DNA from: Hydrogenophilales bacterium
GTDB taxonomy: Bacteria > Pseudomonadota > Gammaproteobacteria > Burkholderiales > Thiobacillaceae
DNA length: 64,000 bases
Direction of reading: 5' to 3'
NCBI GenBank assembly: GCA_023258975.1
Contig: JAHFRD010000001.1
Span: 186,001-250,000, forward strand
The translations under genes were made by a program, and so were the position numbers. Each line of letters starts with the position of its first letter. Position 1 is the first letter of the stretch. The notes beneath the pieces were generated by a model that was not told the origin of the DNA, made no database searches, and saw nothing but the letters and a program-made list of their open reading frames with translations. Shown in pieces: positions 59,867 through 64,000 of this stretch.

Positions 59867-61546
59867 CTACGTCGCCGCCTCGCGCATCCCCGCCAATATC
59901 GCCTCCCAGTGTGAATAGAGCACATAGTGGCCCGCCCCCGGCACCGTCTCGAAACGCGCTCGCGGTAACCCGCGCGCCAGCCTTTCCGCGCCCGAGGCCG
60001 CCACCAGGCGATCCGATTCGCCGTGCCAGAAGCGCGTCGGCTGTGCCACGGATGCGGGATCAAAACCCCAGTCACGGGCACAAAGCTCGACCTCCAGCGC
60101 CAATCCATATTCGCCCCTCCGGGTGCCCGCCAGCAGGCCATGCGCGTAATTGGCGCGCAGCCTGGGATGCTCGAACACGCGCCGATCCGATTCGCAGGCA
60201 TCAGCCAGTGACTGTTCGATGTAGCTGTACACGTTGCGGCGGATGCCATTGACCATCACGCGCAGCAGGGATGGCAGCAAGCCGGGCGCATATTTCGCCA
60301 CCAGCAGGCTCATGCGGAAGGTGGCGGAATAATCGCGCAGATCCTCCAGCCCCTGGATTGCCGGCATGGCGGCGACAATGCCGACGGCGGGCACTCGATC
60401 CGGCATGGCCCGCGCGGTTGCCAGCGCATACGGCGTTCCGGCGGAATACCCCAGCACGGAGAAGCGCCCAAGCCCCAGATGGTCGGCCAACGCCGCGACA
60501 TCTCCCGGCCAGTCGGCGACGCGGCGTCCCGGCAACGGGTCGGAATCACCGCTGCCGGGACGCTCCGGAATAATCAGGCGAATGCCCTGTTCAAGCAGCG
60601 GGGTGTCATCGGGATAACGCAAATGGCGTGAGCCGGCGATACCGTGCATGAAGATCACCGGCACGCCATCCGGGTCGCCGCTATCCGACCAGGCCATCCA
60701 GCGACCGTCGGCCAGACGCATACCCTCCTCGCCCCCCGCCGGAATCGGCGGCTCGGGAAAGGGCGGGGCGAGCATGGGCGGCTCATCCAGCCAGAGCGGG
60801 CTGGAATACACCGCCTGCAACAACTCCACCTGGCGCCCCACGCCCACCTTGGAAAAAATTCGCTTCAAATGGGTTTTCGCGGTATTCGGGGATATTTCCA
60901 TCCCCCGCGCGGCCTCCTCCACGCCGCGGCCCAGAACCAGGAACTGCGTCAGGCGCGCCTCCGCCTGGGTCAGTCCATAGAGTTGGCACAGGCCGGATTC
61001 GGACAGGGCGCGGCTGCGCTGGCTGGCCGCCATGATCAGAAAATACCCCGCCACTCCCGCCAGGCGGCTGACCCACAGGGAAATCGGAGCCTCCCCCGCC
61101 AGGCGCAGCACATGATCGGCCACGTTCTCCTCGCTGATGCGCCGCAGCGCGGTCGCCAGAATTTCCGGCGGCCGTGAACGCAAACGCCCGGCCCGTACCT
61201 GTAGGGACTTGCCGCCACGCGTGAGCGCGAGCAGGGCGCGATTCATGCTGACCACCGCACCGGACGCATCAACGATGGCCATGCCCAGCGGCAGACGCTC
61301 CATCACCCGTTCCAGGGCATCACGTTCCGCCTCCGCCTGGCTCAACTGCGCGTGAATCGCATGCGCGCGGGCGAAATGAGGCGCCAGGCAGGCCGCCAGT
61401 CCCGGCTTGGGAGAAGAAACGGACACATCCGCCAGCCCCTCCAGCAGGCGCGGCCACAGCGACAGATCGGTCGCCGTCTCGTAGATCAAACCGATCAGGG
61501 CGGAAAGCGCGGAGGCGGAATGAGCGTCGAGGGATGAATCATTCAT
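59867..61546 (-). CDS. LuxR-type regulator fused to an alpha/beta hydrolase
   Basis: A 559-aa fusion. Residues about 70-190 look PAS-like (LERVMERLPLGMAIVDASGA, VVSMNRALLALTRGGKSLQV). Residues 195-250 are a LuxR HTH (YGLTQAEARLTQFLVLGRGV, then ISPNTAKTHLKRIFSKVG). From 275 on there is a full alpha/beta hydrolase: oxyanion region VIFMHGIAGSRH, nucleophile elbow LGYSAGTP (Ser near 368), acid in FWHGESDRLV, and catalytic His in VPGAGHYVLYSHW near 540. Start chosen at 61546; an upstream ATG adds 13 residues. It may sense and hydrolyse the same small ester or lactone; that is inference. Gene neighbours give no hint. Confidence 0.9.
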   Translation of the reverse strand: MNDSSLDAHSASALSALIGLIYETATDLSLWPRLLEGLADVSVSSPKPGLAACLAPHFARAHAIHAQLSQAEAERDALERVMERLPLGMAIVDASGAVVSMNRALLALTRGGKSLQVRAGRLRSRPPEILATALRRISEENVADHVLRLAGEAPISLWVSRLAGVAGYFLIMAASQRSRALSESGLCQLYGLTQAEARLTQFLVLGRGVEEAARGMEISPNTAKTHLKRIFSKVGVGRQVELLQAVYSSPLWLDEPPMLAPPFPEPPIPAGGEEGMRLADGRWMAWSDSGDPDGVPVIFMHGIAGSRHLRYPDDTPLLEQGIRLIIPERPGSGDSDPLPGRRVADWPGDVAALADHLGLGRFSVLGYSAGTPYALATARAMPDRVPAVGIVAAMPAIQGLEDLRDYSATFRMSLLVAKYAPGLLPSLLRVMVNGIRRNVYSYIEQSLADACESDRRVFEHPRLRANYAHGLLAGTRRGEYGLALEVELCARDWGFDPASVAQPTRFWHGESDRLVAASGAERLARGLPRARFETVPGAGHYVLYSHWEAILAGMREAAT

Positions 61547-61857
61547 GGCGACGAACTTTACCGGGTTGAGGCGCGACATCATCACCCGAACGGGTGACGT
61601 AGGGCGCGGGATGAATGGTTATAAAGCCCGCCACGAAAGCCATCCATCCGGAATTGAAAAAATGTGTCGATTTTTCGACGTCGATATGCCGTCAGATATA
61701 GAGACCCCGGCAATATCCCTTGGTATAAACATCCCGCGAAAATAAGCAGTCCGACATATGCCCATATTCCTTGCCGCATTCGTTGCCGCGTTCGTCTCCT
61801 TATCGCCCCACATGGCACCGCTGCCCGTTCACCCCGCTTAAACAGGAAAAGAAAATC
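61547..61857. other. Divergent intergenic region before the giant adhesin
   Basis: About 310 bp between two divergent genes, AT-richer than average. A TATAAA stands at 61724-61729 on the plus strand without a good -35 box. GTCGATTTTTCGAC at 61666-61679 is a small palindrome that could bind a regulator. The Shine-Dalgarno AGGAAAAG precedes the adhesin ATG. No gene seen. Confidence 0.4.
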
Positions 61858-64000
61858 ATGGCGCTGCAACTTCTCGAAAAAGCTTCCACCGGCCAGGCTG
61901 GAAAAACCGATCTTGCCGTCGGCAAGCTCAAGGTTCCGGGCAAACCCGGTGTCCGTTACGAGATCGTCGACAGTGTCACCGGGAAGACGCCGCTCAACAT
62001 CGTTGTCAAGCAGATCGGCGACAATGCCCTGCTTCTGATCGACGATGTCGAAGTCGAAGTCGAAGGCTTCTACACCCAGGGAGCCACCTCGGAGATCGCG
62101 CTCTCTGCGGTCGAAGGCGCGCCCGAAATCATCACCCCCACCTCACCGCCCCTGGCGCAACTGGCCGACGGCTCCAGCGTGATCCACGGCCTCGACGCCC
62201 TCCCGGCCACCGCCGCCGGCCCACTCGCCGCTCCGCTGCTGGGCGGCATGGCCGGCCCGGTGGCGGGCGGCGCCGCCGTGGCGGCGGGAGCGGCGGGAGG
62301 GGGTGGTGGCGGCGGGGGCGGCGTGATCGAGTCCCTTGTCCACTCGCTTTCCGGCACGGTGGCAGATGGCCATGTGCGCGGCGCCAGGATTTACATCGAC
62401 GAAAATGGCGACGGTATCGCCGACGATTCCGAATACACCGGCGTCACCACCGACGCCAACGGCAATTTCACCCTCTCCACCAGCAAGGTCGGCGCCATTC
62501 TCGCGGTGGGCGGCGTCAACATCGACACCGGCATTGCCAACACCCTGGTGCTCAAGGCGCCCGCTGGCTCCACCCTGGTCAACCCCCTGACCACCCTGGT
62601 GCATGCCTACATGACGGAAAATCCGGGCACCTTGGCGGCGACTGCGGAAACCCTTGTCCAGACCGCGCTGGGCCTGGGTGGGCAAAGCGTTGATCTGCTC
62701 ACCTTTGACCCGCTCGCCACCGGTAACGCTGGCGCAACCGCCGTGGCGGTACAGAAAGCGGCGGCGCAGATCGCCGCCCTGCTGATGCTGGCGGCGTCCG
62801 ATCCCAGCGGCACGCTGACCAACACCCAGGCCGCGAATGCCGTGGTCGCCAACCTGGTCACCGCCATTGGCACGGGAGCCGTCGATCTCACCGACAACGC
62901 CACCCTCGCCAACCTGCTGAGCAACGGCGCCGGCGGTTCCGTCACCGATACCCCCACCGCAACCGTTGCCGCCGCGACCAACGCCATCCAGGGCGCGGGC
63001 AACATCCTGGACATCACCAATGCCCAGAACCAGAGTCTCGACACCACCCCCCCGGCGGCGCCCACCGCCGCGCCGGATCTGCTGGCGTCGTCCGACAGCG
63101 GCGACTCCTCGACCGATAACCTCACCAACATCAACACGCCAATCGTGCGGGTCAACTTCAACACCGCTGACACCGACGGCACCGCCGTCATCGCCGGCAA
63201 CGCCCTCAAGATCTACGCCGATGTCACCCTGGTAGCCAGCGTCGCTCTCACCGCCGCCGACATCGCCGCCGGGTTCAAGGATGTGACCCTCAATGTCCTG
63301 GCCGACGGTACGCAGACCCTGAAGGCCACCCTCACCGACGCCGCCGCTAACACCAGCGCCGTTTCCGCTTCCCTGACCGTCAGCATCGACACCGCCACGA
63401 CCCTGAACGTGGCCGCCGTGGGCGACGGCAACCTGACCGCTGCGGAAGCCACCGCAGCGGGCGGCGTGCTCAACGTCACCGCCGAGAACGGCGCCGCCGT
63501 CGGCGTGGTGTTCACCGGAACGGCCGGCAGCGTCACCAAGACCCTCACCGGCAGCGGCGCGGCGCAAACCGTGGCCCTCACGGCGGCCAACCTGACCACG
63601 CTGGGCCAGGGTGCCGTCGCGGTCGCCATCACCGCCACCGATGCCGCCGGCAACGTCGCCAGCAGCGGCATCGGCGCCTTCACCCTGGATACCGTCGCGC
63701 CCGTTCTCACCGTGGCGGCCATCGGCGACAACAACAAGTCCGGTGCCGAGTCCACCGACGTGGGCGGCGTGCTTGGCGTCAACGCCGAAAATGGATCCAG
63801 CGTCGCCGTGGTGTTCACCGGCACGTCCGATAGCGTCACCAAGAACCTCACCGGCAACGGCGCCGCGCAGAGCGTCGCGCTCACCACCGGCGACCTGGTC
63901 ACGCTCGGCCAGGGCGCGGTCACGGTGTCCACCACCGCCACCGACACGGCGGGCAATACCAGTGTCAGCGCCACGGGCGGCTTCAATCTGGACAGTATTG
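61858..64000 (+). CDS. Large Ig-repeat adhesin with N-terminal retention module, 5' part
   Basis: The first 714 codons are here and the frame is open at the right edge. Residues 1-85 resemble the BapA/LapA-type prefix (YEIVDSVTGKTPLNIVVKQI, DNALLLIDDVEVE), which in LapA keeps the protein in the outer membrane secretion pore. An Ala/Gly-rich stretch with nine Gly in a row (near 147-155) follows, then an EF-hand-like DENGDGIADDSE (near 181), an alpha-helical region (220-400), and from about residue 510 repeats of roughly 100 aa (VAAVGDGNLTAAEA... GGVLNVTAENGAAVGVVFTG). No signal peptide: export by a type I system with a C-terminal signal is expected. The Ca-binding and biofilm role is inferred. 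Confidence 0.85.
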   Translation, partial: MALQLLEKASTGQAGKTDLAVGKLKVPGKPGVRYEIVDSVTGKTPLNIVVKQIGDNALLLIDDVEVEVEGFYTQGATSEIALSAVEGAPEIITPTSPPLAQLADGSSVIHGLDALPATAAGPLAAPLLGGMAGPVAGGAAVAAGAAGGGGGGGGGVIESLVHSLSGTVADGHVRGARIYIDENGDGIADDSEYTGVTTDANGNFTLSTSKVGAILAVGGVNIDTGIANTLVLKAPAGSTLVNPLTTLVHAYMTENPGTLAATAETLVQTALGLGGQSVDLLTFDPLATGNAGATAVAVQKAAAQIAALLMLAASDPSGTLTNTQAANAVVANLVTAIGTGAVDLTDNATLANLLSNGAGGSVTDTPTATVAAATNAIQGAGNILDITNAQNQSLDTTPPAAPTAAPDLLASSDSGDSSTDNLTNINTPIVRVNFNTADTDGTAVIAGNALKIYADVTLVASVALTAADIAAGFKDVTLNVLADGTQTLKATLTDAAANTSAVSASLTVSIDTATTLNVAAVGDGNLTAAEATAAGGVLNVTAENGAAVGVVFTGTAGSVTKTLTGSGAAQTVALTAANLTTLGQGAVAVAITATDAAGNVASSGIGAFTLDTVAPVLTVAAIGDNNKSGAESTDVGGVLGVNAENGSSVAVVFTGTSDSVTKNLTGNGAAQSVALTTGDLVTLGQGAVTVSTTATDTAGNTSVSATGGFNLDSI

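Noticed and set aside
62143-63567. 474-codon frame antisense to the adhesin
   Set aside because: Gly/Val-rich mirror of the Ala/Thr-rich adhesin repeats, no domain features.

Overview
The window reads as the chromosome of a high-GC betaproteobacterium. Evidence for this is the tmRNA tag ANDETYALAA, the gene order metZ-purF-cvpA-dedD-folC-accD-trpA-trpB-trpF-truA-ecfT-fimV-usg-asd-leuB-leuD-entericidin-leuC, dapC/dapD/arsC-like/dapE/prmB lysine genes, and FimV. I cannot fix the genus; a Nitrosomonadales/Rhodocyclales-type organism with flagella or at least FliA-dependent chemotaxis fits best. Almost all DNA is coding, and most genes are housekeeping.

Layout. 1-5300: start of an RNA helicase gene (rhlE, leaving the window), map, glnD, then a glyoxalase-fold gene with an EamA transporter. 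5300-9200: dapC, a DUF262/DUF1524 (GmrSD-like) nuclease gene, and dapD. 9200-16200: an HDOD protein, a fused HyuA-HyuB oxoprolinase, a chemotaxis receptor with a sigma-28 promoter, and a small secreted protein. 16300-18460: tmRNA with promoter and terminator, then a complete IS3-family element that ends 2 bp from the guaA stop codon. 18460-22200: guaA, guaB and a host-attachment-type protein. 22200-26530: thpR-ispF, the arsC-like/dapE/prmB run and a TM_helix channel-like protein.

26600-46700 is one long minus-strand block of amino acid, purine, folate and fatty acid synthesis genes, ordered by transcription as leuC, entericidin, leuD, leuB, asd, usg-1, fimV, ecfT, truA, trpF, trpB, [AT-rich insert], trpA, accD, folC, SPOR protein, cvpA, purF, metZ. 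Many neighbours overlap by 4-20 bp. The 1.36-kb insert between trpB and trpA carries a GIY-YIG/DUF4357 protein and a DUF4258/DUF2283 pair. 46750-54100: cimA, an MFS transporter, aroC, an orphan substrate-binding protein, a GATase, two small proteins and folA. 54100-61550: a LexA-like repressor with a palindrome inside its promoter, relA, bamD, rluD, pgeF and a LuxR regulator fused to an alpha/beta hydrolase. 61858 to the end: the N-terminal part of a very large Ig-repeat adhesin with a retention module.

The most unusual feature is a set of small palindromic repeats of several families spread between and, in frame, inside genes (dapC, the oxoprolinase twice, folC, pgeF). They add peptides such as AGETPALQ and PPFEKGGLGG, supply the rluD stop codon and the pgeF ribosome-binding site, and form terminator-like hairpins. 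The other points of interest are possible defence or selfish genes placed inside biosynthetic operons (between dapC and dapD, and between trpB and trpA).
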